This document shows positions 19,300 through 30,766 of a stretch of DNA of 64,000 nt, one piece after another (position 1 is the stretch's first letter; every line of letters begins with the position of its first letter). The notes under the pieces are model-generated. The model worked only from the letters and a program-made list of their open reading frames with translations, did not search any database and was not told the origin of the DNA. Location: assembly GCA_030710605.1 (NCBI GenBank), contig CP092864.1, positions 136,897,255 through 136,961,254 of the forward strand, read 5' to 3'. Made by a program: the position numbers and the translations under genes. Source of the stretch: Cordylochernes scorpioides (lineage: Eukaryota > Arthropoda > Arachnida > Pseudoscorpiones > Chernetidae).

Positions 19300-19724
19300 A
19301 CATATTATACAAGAAAATAAATACATTTAAGAAAAAGAGAAACAATAAGATATATTAGGAACCTAATCCTTCCAGGTTAGAAAGATAATCAAAAGAATAT
19401 TTATAAAATTGGTTAAATCTGTGAATAAATAAATGCTACAATGACCCCTGATTCATGCAAAAGTCCAACCAGTATGATAACTATTCAGAATCGAAACCTA
19501 TCGTGTTTAAGACAAAAATTAGATTTATAACCAAGATTTTAAAATCCTGAATTCTTTTTCTGAAGATAAAGGTTGCCTGGCCGGCATTCATATTTCTGTG
19601 AAAGATAGACACTAATAAAAAAAACTCTAACTGGACGAAGTGTCTTTTTTTTTTTCACAGAAATACTTTTGATTGATTTTTGTAAAGATCAAATGTTTGT
19701 TTTTAAATGAGTATGCATATTTAT
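19300..19724. other. Mostly unrecognised; inverted gcctggccggc fragment
   Basis: 19455-19480 shares ccctgattcatgcaaaagtc with the SINE body. 19580-19600 carries ttgcctggccggcattcat, the inverse of text near 16395. The rest is AT-rich without features. A T-run lies at 19647-19656. Confidence 0.4.
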
Positions 19725-20285
19725 CATTATATAAAATAAAAGGATTTAAAAGCGCGAATGTTTCTTTTATACATAAAACAAACTTCTACTGTCCTTACTG
19801 CGATGAAAAAAAATACATTGGGAGGGCTTGGTTCATCAGTGGTGAACCCTCCCAGCGGTTTCGCCAATTTAATACACCAGACCGCTTCTCTGAGCTCTAA
19901 TACTGTATTGGATCATTCTGCTTTTTATATGCTACACTGAAGGATGGAATCTTAGAAATGGTTTTCAAGTAAACTATGGACATAAGCTTATAGGACAGTA
20001 GCATTACATTTAAATATTTGCTTCGAGCAATGCTCTTCAGCAAACTATAAAGACAAGGCCAGTTAGGAATAAATTAACACAAAGCAATAACGTGCCATCT
20101 ATACATATAAAATGAAAGAATTTGAAAGCACGAATGTTTCTTTTATACATAATACAAACTTCTACTGCCCTTACTGCGATGATGATAAGGACAGTAGAAG
20201 TTTGTTTTATGTATAAAAGAAACATTCAAGCTTTTAAATCCTTTTATTTTATGTGTATAGATGGCGCGCTATTGATTTGGGTTAA
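19725..20285 (-). mobile_element. F2-family MITE with full internal region
   Basis: Nearly complete: left arm with gcgaatgtttctttta and aacttctactgtccttactg; hairpin gggagggcttggttcatcag; then gatcattctgctttttat, ataagcttataggacagtag and gagcaatgctcttcagc. A second short inverted pair at about 20135-20250 (aacttctactgcccttactg and its inverse) forms a tight hairpin. It ends before atagatggcgcgctattg. Best reference copy of the family here. Confidence 0.75.
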
Positions 20286-20480
20286 TTTATCATTATGATA
20301 TTTAAGACCTCTATCGCCATTTACATAACTGTAAATTAGAATAAGTAAGACATCTCTCTCTGTCCATCTTCATTTGGAATTTAGTTATAATAGAAAGTTA
20401 ATTTGATTTTTAAATTGCATAAGCATTTCTGTGAATTTTAAAATACCATCGATTCTATATTTAAGGTCGAGATGGATTAA

Positions 20481-20889
20481 CACTCATGGACAAAATTTAA
20501 AGGAGTGGAAAGTATTTGATATCGCCTGTTATCTATTTTTTTTAAGGAAACAGAGGTAATATTGTTCACACTTGGTTATATCTTGTGCTTTCAATAAAGG
20601 TTATTCTCTGAATCCCAATATACATGCTAAAGGTACAACTTTCTTAAGTTTTGTCCATGAGTGTATCTTTCAGAGTTATTGTCTGAATCCTGATATACAT
20701 GCTAAAAGGTATAACATCCTTAAGTTTTGTCCATGAGTGTATCTTTCAGAGTTATTGTCAGAATCCCGATATACATGCTAAATGGTACAACTTCCTTAAG
20801 TTTTGTCCATGAGTGTATCGTTCAGAGTTATTGTCTGAATCCCGATATACATGCTAAAAGGTATAACTTCCTTAAGTTTTGTCCATCAG
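20481..20889 (-). mobile_element. MITE with 75-bp internal repeats, reversed
   Basis: The left end cactcatggacaaaatttaa and the inverse right end are as in 13881-14677. The unique segment with gaaacagaggtaatattgtt is now on the left, followed by about four repeats (gttattgtctgaatcc, acatgctaaaaggta, cttaagttttgtccatg). TA follows the right end. Confidence 0.75.
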
Positions 20890-21203
20890 TATAAAGGCTG
20901 ACGAGAATCTGCTAAATCGCATCCTGGAGCAAAAATGGTTTCAATTTGTATATATAGATGGTACGTTATTGTCTTCTGTTTATATTACAAGATGTTTTTT
21001 ACCGACAGAATAAACGAGAGTATTTTATGCAGGTATTCTTAAGACGTATTATTATTGTTGTATGTCTAAGGAAAGAAACCTTCAGAACACATGGAGTGTA
21101 CTTCAAACCACTTCTCCTTCTTCCTCAAAGTTCATTGCTCCCTCTCCAGTGTTGCCAACTACATTTACATTTTCGTATTGTTCTGTGATTTTATATTAAC
21201 AGA
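20890..21203. other. No recognised feature
   Basis: Contains a 76-codon plus-strand frame at 20958-21188 with no recognisable motif. Sequence near 21060-21180 is less AT-rich (cttctccttcttcctcaaag). No match was found elsewhere in the window. Confidence 0.35.
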
Positions 21204-21240
21204 CTAGACGTGGCTTCGTCTGGGTTCTATTTAAGTGAAT
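21204..21240 (-). mobile_element. Helitron-like 3' terminus, degenerate hairpin
   Basis: On the minus strand, cccagacgaagccacgtctag followed by T keeps the layout hairpin-gap-CTAG-T seen at 1489 and 5847, with several hairpin changes. The element would extend rightwards; its TC end is not clear before the tandem repeat at 21490. Confidence 0.45.
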
Positions 21241-21489
21241 ATATTCTCAATCGATATTGTTTGGAATTTTTGATCATATATTGGAATACAGAAATTTAAG
21301 GAATAAACAGTAAAATTGATTTTTTTTTTGAAAATTACACAAAATTATAATAAATTTGGATTTTATTCTTATTTTTATTTATTACTAATCAAATGCTATA
21401 TCCTATGTGGTTTTATTTGCCTGTAAATATTTAAACTATTTATATACAAACAGTTTCAATATATATATATATACATATTATATATATAT

Positions 21490-21960
21490 GCAAAGCCTTT
21501 ATTAAGACACCAATTTTATACATATTCTCCTCTCTCATTGCCGGCTTACAACGATATCCTCACGATGATTAATCACCATTTTCACCAGGTTATTTTAAAC
21601 TCACAAATACACACAAAACCTTTATTAAGACACTAGTCTTATACATATTCTCCTCTCTCATTGCCGGCTTACAACGATATCCTCACGATGATTAATCACC
21701 ATTTTCACCAGGTTATTTTAAACACACAAATACACACAAAACCTTTATTAAGACACTAGTCTTATACATATTCTCCTCTCTCATTGCCGGCTTACAACGA
21801 TATCCTCACGATGATTAATCACCATTTTCACCAGGTTATTTTAAACTCACAAATACACACAAAGCCTTTATTAAGACACCAGTCTTATACAGATTTCTCC
21901 TCTCTCATTGCCGACTTACAACGATATCCTCACGATGATCAATCACCATCATCTAGTGGA
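21490..21960. repeat. Tandem repeat, 123 bp x ~4
   Basis: Four head-to-tail units with starts 123-124 bp apart, each holding cctttattaagacac, ctcctctctcattgccggct and gatatcctcacgatgattaa. Units differ at only a few positions; the last is truncated and more diverged. Frames across the array are incidental. Confidence 0.9.
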
Positions 21961-22469
21961 GGAGAAAACGATAAATCTAAGTTCCTACTTACTGATTTGT
22001 AATTGTTATATAGGGACATAGCAACAATTCGACTTGTTCGACTTGATATGGCGCTGGTTAAAATACTTTGGACTGAGGTAAGTTGGCTGTCGTTTATCTT
22101 TGAGAAGAACGTCTCTCTTTTTACGCTATTATATACTGGCACTCAAAGATGTAATGAGATATTTAAATTTCTATTTTTTATTTGCAAAAATAGCCTACTG
22201 TATCCTCTTTAATGAAAGATTTTGATGGTTTTTCCTGAAAAAAACGAATGGAATATTCTCTGTTATGCAATATAGCGTTTTATTGGAAATGGAAGATCGC
22301 TAAGTGAATAGCTATATACACAAATTATTTTAAGTATTAGATTGAATGAAAAATTATTCAAATTTATATATTTTATAGCAATATTTATTCAAGAAATAAA
22401 GTTTATTTACATATTAGATCTAATTTTATAGTTTTTGAGATATCTCAATCAATAATATTTAAAATATAG

Positions 22470-23005
22470 TAGAACCTCAATGAGAGGACACTCCCACTAG
22501 AGGACATCTCTCTATAAAGGACTGTTTTCATTTACAAAATTACCATTTTTGCTATTTTGACACTCTCCGGTAAGAGGACAACTCTCCCTAAAGGACACGT
22601 TGGCGTTGCAATTAGGTGTCCTTTACAGGGATGTTTTACGGTATTTAGCAATTCTCCGGTAAGAGGACAACTCTTCCTAAAAGACACTTTGACTTTGCAA
22701 TTAGGTGTCCTTTACAGAGAGGTTCTACTGTATTTAGCAATTCTCCGGTAAGATTACAACTCTTCCTAAAGGACACTTTGACTTTGCAATTAGGTGTCCT
22801 TTACAGATAGGTTCTACTGTATTTAGCAATTCTCCGGTAAGAGGACACCTCTCCCTAAAGGACAATTTAGCTTTGCAATTAGGTGTCCTTTACTGAGAGG
22901 TTCTACTGTATTTAGCAATTTTCCGGTAAGAGGACAACTCTTCCTAAAGGACACTTTGACTTTGCAATTAGGTGTCCTTTACAGGGAGGTAGTTCTACTG
23001 TATTG
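22470..23005. repeat. Tandem repeat, ~90 bp x ~5, MITE-derived
   Basis: Units of 89-90 bp each contain ctccggtaagaggacaac, ctaaaggacactttg and caattaggtgtcctttacag, ending gttctactgtatttagca. The first unit adjoins tagtagaacctcaatgagag, the end of the MITE type at 1899 and 57731, so the array grew inside such an element. Confidence 0.85.
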
Positions 23006-23073
23006 TAATAACCACTAAATTAATGATAGAAGTATAGATTATTTATGATGATAAGGCACAATTTGGATTATAG

Positions 23074-23264
23074 ATTATAAACACAAGGTAATAAGACCAA
23101 ATCCAAATAAATAAATAGTGTGTGACCTTTCGGTAACAGCGCTGATACCATCTTCATACAAAAGAACTGTGTTCAGACAAAAGTACTTTTGTCTGAAGAT
23201 GGTACCGAAACGTCACACACTATTTATTTATTTGGATTTGGTCTTATTACCTTGTGTTTATAGA
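23074..23264. repeat. Palindrome, ~90-bp arms, hammerhead-like core
   Basis: The left arm (ataaacacaaggtaataaga...) mirrors the right arm ending in ttaccttgtgttta. The right arm has ctgaagatggtaccgaaacg followed by tcac: CTGANGA and GAAACGTC are in order, but the stem II between them is too short to fold. It is probably a decayed relative of the other ribozyme-bearing palindromes. Confidence 0.65.
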
Positions 23265-23277
23265 TCATTTAAAAATG

Positions 23278-23730
23278 ATTTGTTACATGTCCTGTAGGTT
23301 CTTGTTACTTCTAGGTATATTGTCATTCCTTTATAGTGTTTCGTTCTGAGTCTTGTTTTGGTTTATATGAATTAATTAATGAATTAAATATAGAATTTTC
23401 TATTCATTAGTATAATTTAGGTCCACGGTAGTTGAGATAGAGTCTACAGAACTTGTTAAATTTTTTAAAATATTCTTCAATGGGAGATATTTCTGCCCTT
23501 CCACAGGAGTACAAAATGAACAATAATGAAATGAGTACTAAGGGTATAGAAGGGCAGAGATTCCCGAAAGCTTGAGATGGCATTAAAAAATATAAAGAAA
23601 CTCATCTCCAGAAACCTATTTCATTATTTAAATCATATAAACAAAAACAAGACTCAGAACGAAACACTATAAAGAAATGACAATATACCCAGAAGTCACA
23701 AGAACTTACAGGACATGTAACAATTATTCT
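23278..23730. repeat. Inverted copies of a non-LTR C-terminal segment
   Basis: 23278-23385 is the inverse of about 23625-23730 (ttctttatagtgtttcgttc and its complement), separated by about 240 bp. The right copy continues into the retrotransposon 3' end at 23730-24480. Both match the minus-strand element at 48350-48430. Confidence 0.7.
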
Positions 23731-24480
23731 GGTGTGGAACTAACACCTACCTACATACTCTCATGCCCAGCAATGGTCGCAGCCTTGCAGAAAATTGACA
23801 TTGACCAGAGCAGCAGTTTTACACACCCAAGATAGAAGATATTGCGACTGCTGTGATAGAGATGTACGAAGACGTATGAGGCTCTTCATTGGACACGACA
23901 ACAACAACAATACGGTATACACACCTAAGATAGAGGACATTGCGCTGCTGTGATAGAGATATATGGAGACATCTGAGGCTCTTCATTGGACACGACAACA
24001 ATACAGTATGCACACCCAAGATAGAGAACATTGCTGTGATAGAGATGTATGGTGATTTCTGAGGCTCTTTATTGGACACGACAACAACAACAATACGGTA
24101 TAAATACCCAAGATAGAGGACATTGCAACTGCTGTGATAGAGATGTATGGAGACATCTGAGGCTCTTCATTGGACATGACAACAACAATACAGTATACAC
24201 ACCCAAGATAGAGAGCATTACAACTGCTGTGATAGAGATGTATGGAGACATCTGAGGCTCTTCATTGGACACGACTAACAACAATACAGTATACACACCC
24301 AAGATAGAGAACATTGCAACTGCTGTGATAGAGATGTATGGAGACATCTGAGGCTCTTCATTGGACACGACAACAACAATACAGTATACACACCCAAGAT
24401 AGAGGACATTGCGACTGCTGTGATAGAGATGTATGGGGACATCTGAGGCTCTTCATTGGACACGACAACAACAACAAAAA
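23640..24480 (+). repeat. Non-LTR 3' end expanded as ~93-bp x 7 minisatellite
   Basis: 23640-23820 encodes the C-terminal Cys/His segment of a jockey/I-type element, frameshifted, as at 48321-48410. It is followed by seven units (starts near 23828, 23927, 24018, 24109, 24205, 24299, 24394). Each has the last codons (YTPKIEDIA-AVIEMYGD), a stop, gaggctcttcattggacacg and a CAA run. A single unit ends the copy at 48178. The long apparent frames on both strands come from the repetition. Confidence 0.85.
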
Positions 24481-24489
24481 TATTATTCA

Positions 24490-25500
24490 ATCCATATTTT
24501 CACATCTATTGCATATTCATTTAGTGCTATTGTTTATATAGCTAGACGTCTGACCTACTAAATTCTTAATCCAAAAATTTTCTAAACCATTATTACATAT
24601 CAGATAAACCACACAAATCAAGAAATTAAATTTACATACTACATTTCAAAAGCATTCAATCTATTCTATCCACGTTTCCTAGCAATTAAAGATGACCTTC
24701 ATAAAATATGCAATTTCAAAATGATAAAACATCGTAAAAATAAGGTTTGAAAACGAAAATCTCAGTATATATGAGAGATAAAAAGATTAAAAAAAAAAAA
24801 AAAATAGGACATTCAATCTTGATTAAAACCAATTTCTACAATATCATCTAAGATTTACTAACTTTAAATCAAATTCCAATTGAAGATGCTTTTTTTTTCT
24901 TCTGCAAGAAGCGATGGTAGATCAAGAGAGAGTTAAGAGAGTGAACAAAAAAAAAATCTCCAAAGTTTAGCATTCTAAGGCTAACCGGTTATCTTTTTTT
25001 TTTTCCTCTTCTTTTTGTACCTGGGAGGGTCGGGGAGATGAGGGGAGGGGGGTTCCATCCCAGGGGCAGGCAAAAAAAAAAGTTTGTTAAAAAAAAAAAA
25101 AAAAAAAAAAAGAACGAGCGAGGCCTTTTGGATCTTGTAAGAACCTCACCTTCTTAATTACTAAACCAAGCACCCATCCGTCTTGAGCTCCTCTCCTGAA
25201 AAGGAATGTGCCAGTGATCTATGGCGCGGAGGCTCATTATCATCATCATTATTTTAATTCAGCAGACGACCGGTCGCTAATTGCCAGGCGCGTGCGCAGA
25301 AGGACTTTAGCTTGGCATTGTCTCGGAAGAAGCTCTTAAATCGTTGTTGAAGTGGATTTACATGGGGATGGATTCTTAAAGGTTTTTTTTTTTTTTGTGG
25401 ATTTGTTGTTTGAATTCTTTTTTTCTCATATTTAAGAGATTTTTAAAAAGTTATTTTATTTTATATATTTTTTGCCATCTATCGATAAAATTTCTAACAA
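24490..25500. other. No recognised feature; poly-A and G-rich tracts
   Basis: 24490-24880 is AT-rich. 24880-25380 has several A/T homopolymers, including a 24-A run near 25088-25111, a G-rich tract cgggggagatgaggggaggg-like near 25031, and less AT-rich sequence (25115-25330). Its composition resembles 14935-15230 and may be unique DNA. No gene could be supported. Confidence 0.4.
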
Positions 25501-25504
25501 ATAA

Positions 25505-25680
25505 ATTTACTGGCAATGTGTTTCTTTTCAATAATATCATCTCTACAGACCTTACTTGCAATGATATAAGTTATTTAATGAGAGGGATAAGCTCATCAGT
25601 AGTGAAAAATCTCAGCGTTTTCGTCAAATTAATTTCTAGACCGCTCTACTATTGTATTGGATTCTTGTTCCAAAATCACT
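25505..25680 (+). mobile_element. Partial copy of the 636-bp foldback
   Basis: tactggcaatgtgtttcttt, aatatcatctctacagacct and agctcatcagtagtgaaa match the left arm at 15616-15790. The copy breaks off after attgtattggatt. The right arm is missing. Confidence 0.75.
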
Positions 25681-25739
25681 TTATTAGGTGTCGCTCAAAA
25701 AGAGCAACCTAGATCATCATATTTACAATATACTGTGGG

Positions 25740-26395
25740 GGATGTACAGGGTTTGTTCATTTACAATTATAATTTATATTGATGCCGTTGGGTCCTCAGG
25801 TCCTTGGGGATATTGTTCTTGAGAAGGTTTTGTCTGGCTTGTTTGATATTCAAGGTGGGTTTGTTTTTCCTTTTTTTCCACTTTTCGTCATTCTGGCTTA
25901 ATTGATGGAGAATTTTTCTAGGTTTTAAATTTCTTATTTTCCTTTTTCCGCATTTGTAGTTTGTGGCTTCCTTCAAGGTGGGGTTTTCTAATTTTTCGGA
26001 TTTTTCGTAGAATTTAAATGCTTGTCTAATAATGTAGTCCTTGATGTTTTCGATATTTAGATCGTTCCTGAGGATTGTGTTCCGAACGTACCAGGGTGGA
26101 GACATGATTTTTCTGATCATTTTATTTTCAAATACTTCTAACTTTTTAAGGATGGTCTTATGTGCTGTCATAAAAATGGGGTGGCCGTATATAAGTATCG
26201 GTCTTATTATTGACGTGTAAATGGTTCTTTTGGAGTTAAGGGATAATTTGCTTTTCGGTCCTAGAAGCAGGGATAGTCGGTGTTGGGCAGCTTTGGCCAG
26301 ATTGATTCTGTTTTCAATGTGTCTTTTGGAGGTTAGGTGCTCGTCTAGGGTCATCCCTAGGTATCGGGTATTCTCATTTCATTTAATATTGTCTT
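25740..26395 (-). pseudogene. Jockey-type reverse transcriptase C-terminus
   Basis: The minus-strand frame encodes the end of a non-LTR polymerase: YLGMTLDEHLTSKRHIENRI, then KLSLNSKRTIYTSIIRPILI, PWYVRNTILRNDLNIENIKD and a basic tail, stop near 25767. This is the thumb and C-terminal region of jockey-clade proteins. The catalytic palm domain is absent, so the copy is 5' truncated near 26395. No poly-A tail is evident at 25740. Confidence 0.85.
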
Positions 26396-27403
26396 CGAAG
26401 ACGATAGACTGTCAATTTAAGTTCTTATCCTCTGACATTCAAGGCGCAATGACAAGATCAGACATTCAGACAAAAGCCCAGAGAAAGAGAGATTATATCT
26501 GATAAAACCTCGAAGACAATCATCCCTATTGAAAGCATAGAAACTGTCCACTAGCTACATTTCTAAAAAGGAAGGACAACCATTAATCCTGTCCAGGATG
26601 TAACTGAGGTTATCTGAAGTTTTGAAAAACAAAACTTTTTTTCTGATTAAACTTCAAAGTCCATCCAAAAGCAACAACAAAAAAAGTCTTTATTAAGGAC
26701 ACGCGTCCCATACAGAATTCTCCCAGATGGGTAAACAGAAGTAAACATAACAGTTATCTACAGAAAGTAGAGATTAACATTGACCTTTCTTCAAGTTGAA
26801 TCCATCATCTGTATTACGTCTATTGTCAGTCCTGTTTTCCAGAATTTGTGAATGGTTAATGCATTAGGTTTGATTTTCTCTACTATTGTCATTAGAACAT
26901 ATGGCGAATTATTTTCAAAACCAATCTGTTGACGGAGAATACTTCAAAGTTAGTCCATATTGCAAGTAGAGAAACTGTCCACTAACCAACGTTAGCATCT
27001 CGAAATCTTCACCAAATAGGAAGAAGGACCATCAATCCTGTCCAGGATGAGGTTATCTGAAGAAACAAACTATTCCATACACCAACCTACGCTGCCATCA
27101 AGGAATCTTCACAAAATTGGAAGTCTGCGGAAGGAATTATGTGAACGTGGGCGGTGAAACCAATTGGATTTTGTTCTTTTTCGTCCAAACCGCAGCCATT
27201 TTACTGATCCACCATAGCATCAATTTACCACGTGATTTATTGCATAGCTGAATGAATGTATGAAACTTCCTGGTGTGTATATGCAAAAATGGTCTTCCAG
27301 TTTTCTCAGTTTGATCTGCCAGTCTGCTTTAAAATTGCATTGGGTTGTATTGCTCATATTTACAGCATTTTTAGGCATTCTTTGGTAAATGTATTTAAGG
27401 ATC
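26396..27403. other. No recognised feature
   Basis: Less AT-rich than most of the window and without long frames. Some text repeats inside the block (gaaactgtccactagc near 26540 and gaaactgtccactaac near 26970, each followed by ccatcaatcctgtccaggat-like sequence), so part is a diverged direct repeat. The right end is at the assembly gap. Confidence 0.4.
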
Positions 27404-27503
27404 NNNNNNNNNNNNNNNNNNNNNNNNNNNNNNNNNNNNNNNNNNNNNNNNNNNNNNNNNNNNNNNNNNNNNNNNNNNNNNNNNNNNNNNNNNNNNNNNN
27501 NNN
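27404..27503. other. Assembly gap, 100 N
   Basis: Exactly 100 unknown bases, the usual placeholder for a gap of unknown size. The integrase frame on the right begins immediately after it, so the order, distance and orientation of the two sides are not guaranteed. Confidence 0.99.
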
Positions 27504-28480
27504 GCGCTGTTGGAAAGCGTACATTACTATCTTTGGAGTACCGAAACTATACTTTCGGACCGGGGTTCGGCATTCATTAGCTGTATTTTCAAAGGGATTT
27601 GCAAGGCCATGAGGGTAAGTGCAGTGAACACCACTGCTTGGAGACCTCAAAGTAATGGCGCTGTAGAAAGGCTCAACAGAACAGTAATTGAATCTTTGCG
27701 TAGGTGTGAGGCAGGTTCTAATTGGGATGACATCTTACCCATGGTAGCTTTAGCTATCAGAACCACTGAACATTCTAGTACAGGATTTACGCCAGCGAAA
27801 CTCGTCTTCGGACATGAGCTGAGGCTCCCGCAACCCTTTCAGGAAGCGGGACAAAGTCCTGTAAGCGAAGATTTGATTGCTCAAACGGCAGCCTTCTACG
27901 AGCGGGAACTAACAGAGGAGGTCGAGAAGATAAGAGAGGTGGTAAGGCAAACCTACTTGAGTGAACAGGAAGAAGCTAGGACTAAGTTTGAAACAAAAGG
28001 CTGAGAACTTTTAATAATGGGGATTTAGTCCTAGTGGAGAGAATGCATGAGACGAAGGGGCGTCACAAATTTGAGCCAAGGTATGGGGGTCCATATGAGG
28101 TACTAAAAAGGGCTGGTGATACTGTATATCTCTTGAAGAATCTAGAAACTGGGAATTTGGATAAATACCATATAGATAGGTTAAAACAATACCATATACC
28201 AATTAGGATTTTCCCCACAGAGGAGGAGGAGACTAGTGATGGTAATTCAAGTCAAGGTTCCAGTGATGAAGATCATTGGATTCATCTTACAGGTCCAGCT
28301 TATCTCCCTAATAGGTCCGTTAATGTAGTGGTTCCACAAGGGGTGACAACCAGAGCGAACTCAGAAGTAATGAGACGAGGGGAAGTTGACAGAGTTAGTG
28401 TGAACAGTTTAACTTTACGCAGGTCTACAAGGGTGAAAAGGCCCACACAGTGTAAATTCTGCTTAGACTGTCGCCTCTAA
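27504..28480 (+). pseudogene. Ty3/gypsy integrase, 3' half, frameshifted
   Basis: The frame starts at the gap. It has ITIFGVPK, then a shift near 27543, and continues with TILSDRGSAF (second catalytic Asp) and SNGAVERLNRT (catalytic Glu; I count 35 residues between). A shift near 28003 leads into the GPY/F-type segment (RYGGPYEVLKRAGDTVYLLKN) and an acidic tail ending at 28480. The first catalytic Asp and zinc finger are not on this side. Matching upstream parts lie in the opposite orientation at 36526-38243. Confidence 0.88.
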
Positions 28481-28762
28481 CTAGGATTTTGGAGTGTGTA
28501 CGGAGAATCAGCTCGATAGAGTGAGAAGTTTAGAGATTTCAACCTTTTTTTTTTTTTTCATTTAAAAACCTTTTTTTTTTTAAAGTAGAACTTCATTAGG
28601 ATTCCTTTTTTTTTCTATACAAACTATTTCTTGTTAAAACCCGAGTTTCAAAGACCAGTGAGAATAATGTATACCATTGTGAATTAACTATTTAGTGTAA
28701 ATCTGAAATTTTAGTTATTATCAGGAGTAATAGGTGAAGGAAGGTGTAGGAAATCACAACTT

Positions 28763-30766
28763 AGAGGGGGGCTATGTCTAAAACAACAAACCTAATAGGC
28801 ATCCTATGGCTTGTGTTGGGTAATTCAGAAACCCTATAATCCCTGGCCTTCAGGTAGTAGCTTTGAAATAGGTTTCTAATGAGGACATGAAAGGTCAATC
28901 TCTCAGAGTAAAGTTGTGAAGTATAGGGACCCTAAGCCAGGGGTAGAAGTAAAGTAGACCCAGACTGTAGTTGATCCTTGAAAAGCACTTGAGAATGTTA
29001 GAGTTGGGTAGTGAATCATAAACCCTATAAATCCATCTTTCAATAGAGTGTTGAGGTCGGACTACTGCAAAGGGGACAGACGCACGAGGAAGTAAGAAGA
29101 AAGTGACTTCACCCACGGTGGCTAGGGGAGTGACTCAATCCGCTTTTATGAGGTGTCACGTTTAATGGTTCTTTAATCGCCCTTATATTCTGTGTGTGTC
29201 TTCATAGAATTGTCGTGAATAGTCGCTTAGTGTCAAGGCAAGGGCAGTTTTGAAATTACATTTTTTTAAAGATAGGTTAGCTTCCAGATTATTTAGAATT
29301 GTTAACAATTATTGTTAACAATCATTTATTGAGTATAAAGTATTAGTATATATAGAGCTTGTACAGAGGCATTTCTTTTGAGTAACCTAGGGCTTTAGTT
29401 CCCAATTTGTTTTAATTTTATTATTTTATTTGATTTCACATTTTGTCCTGGAAGATTTTCATTATTGTTAAGGCCCATTAATAATGATATTATAGTATTT
29501 TGGTTTTTATGATAGAGTCTAACTCTAGTTTGAATGCGATCGTGAATGAGAGAGTGAATGTAATGATCAATGAATGCGACCACAAAGTTAAAGTCTAACA
29601 TACTGTTAATCCAAAGATACATTAGAATAGGGTTAAGGATTTCAATAGGATCGATTTTTATTTTATTTTATTTTTTATTTCGAATTTTGTTAAGACCGAG
29701 AAGCCTCAAACAGGACAACTACAACTCTATCTAGTTAGAAAATATTCGCTCCCTTTTGTTAGGTCCCTCGTTAGGGGGTATAATTTCCCTTTGATTTTCT
29801 TTTATCTTAGTTTAGCTTGAATTCTAAGGATTGTGGATAAATGATCCCTATCCCGACCCTCAGACTTGGAGATAGTGGGAGGCAGGGATCAAGCCGACAG
29901 CCCACTCACCTCCTCCTCGCAAGAGGAAGCGAAGAGGTATAGATTGAATTTTATGCAGGATGGGGGATTTGTTTTAGCCATGCCGTATAGCCTGGGTATA
30001 ACGGCGCGACCTTGGGTAACCGATCTGACACCGTAGTTTCGACGCTTTTAGCGTGGCTGGAGCGAGGGTGTTCCAGACGGGAGGTCCTGTAAGATTGGCA
30101 TGTAGGCAGAGATTGCCCAGTTATTCTAGACGAAGTGTTCCCGTCTATTGAATTTTTTTTTGGTACCAGTTTGATCCCCCATAGCTAGCGGAAGTTTCTT
30201 CTAATAAAGGATTCGCCCTGCCATACGTTTTGTTGGAATGAATTCGAGCATAAGACCGATTCGAGAGACAGAATAAGTAATTATTAGGACCTTCAACGAG
30301 TTTAGACTCGTTCCATGTTAGGATAAGATTTTAAAGTATTAGTTAACTATAAGGACCGCGAACGAGACACCAGAACGAGCCAATGAGTCAAAGTTTTAGA
30401 AGTGTTGTATTGAGGACAGTAGGATTAAGAGCAGTTATACAAGGAGTAGAATTCTGAAGGAATTAGTAAAAGAACCAAAATTTCAGATTGATAAAAATTC
30501 AAACCTATAAGATGTAGATTTATAGGATTCAGGTCAATGAATAGAGAGTATATTAGTAGACGAAAGTAATATGGATTTCTTGGAAGGGGGAGGTAGCTGA
30601 ACTGTACACACCCCAGAGACAAGGTAAACGGAGTCACAAACAAAATAGTAGAAATTGATTAGTCGCTCTGCCAAAACAGAAAAATTCTCTTCATACGGTT
30701 GTCACCCTAGATTTAAATGGACTGTGTAGTTTAATAGAGGTCTGGGCTATGCTCCATTTGACCAAG
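28763..30766 (+). mobile_element. Probable gypsy 3' region: PPT and LTR start
   Basis: A purine tract agaggggggc (28763-28772) is followed by TGTCTAAAAC at 28775, a typical polypurine tract and LTR start 3' of pol. A TATA-like tataaatcc (29028) and an aataaag signal near 30206 fit LTR promoter and polyadenylation sites. No second LTR was recognised, so the right boundary is open. The rest shows no coding frame. Confidence 0.5.

Noticed and set aside
23196..23230. Hammerhead in ctgaagatggtaccgaaacg
   Set aside because: CTGAAGA and GAAACGTC are present, but the six bases between cannot form a closed stem II. Listed only as a relic.
24069..24490. Overlapping frames of 64-99 codons on both strands
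   Set aside because: They arise because a ~93-bp unit that happens to lack stops is repeated seven times; the real coding content is the last few codons of a retrotransposon.
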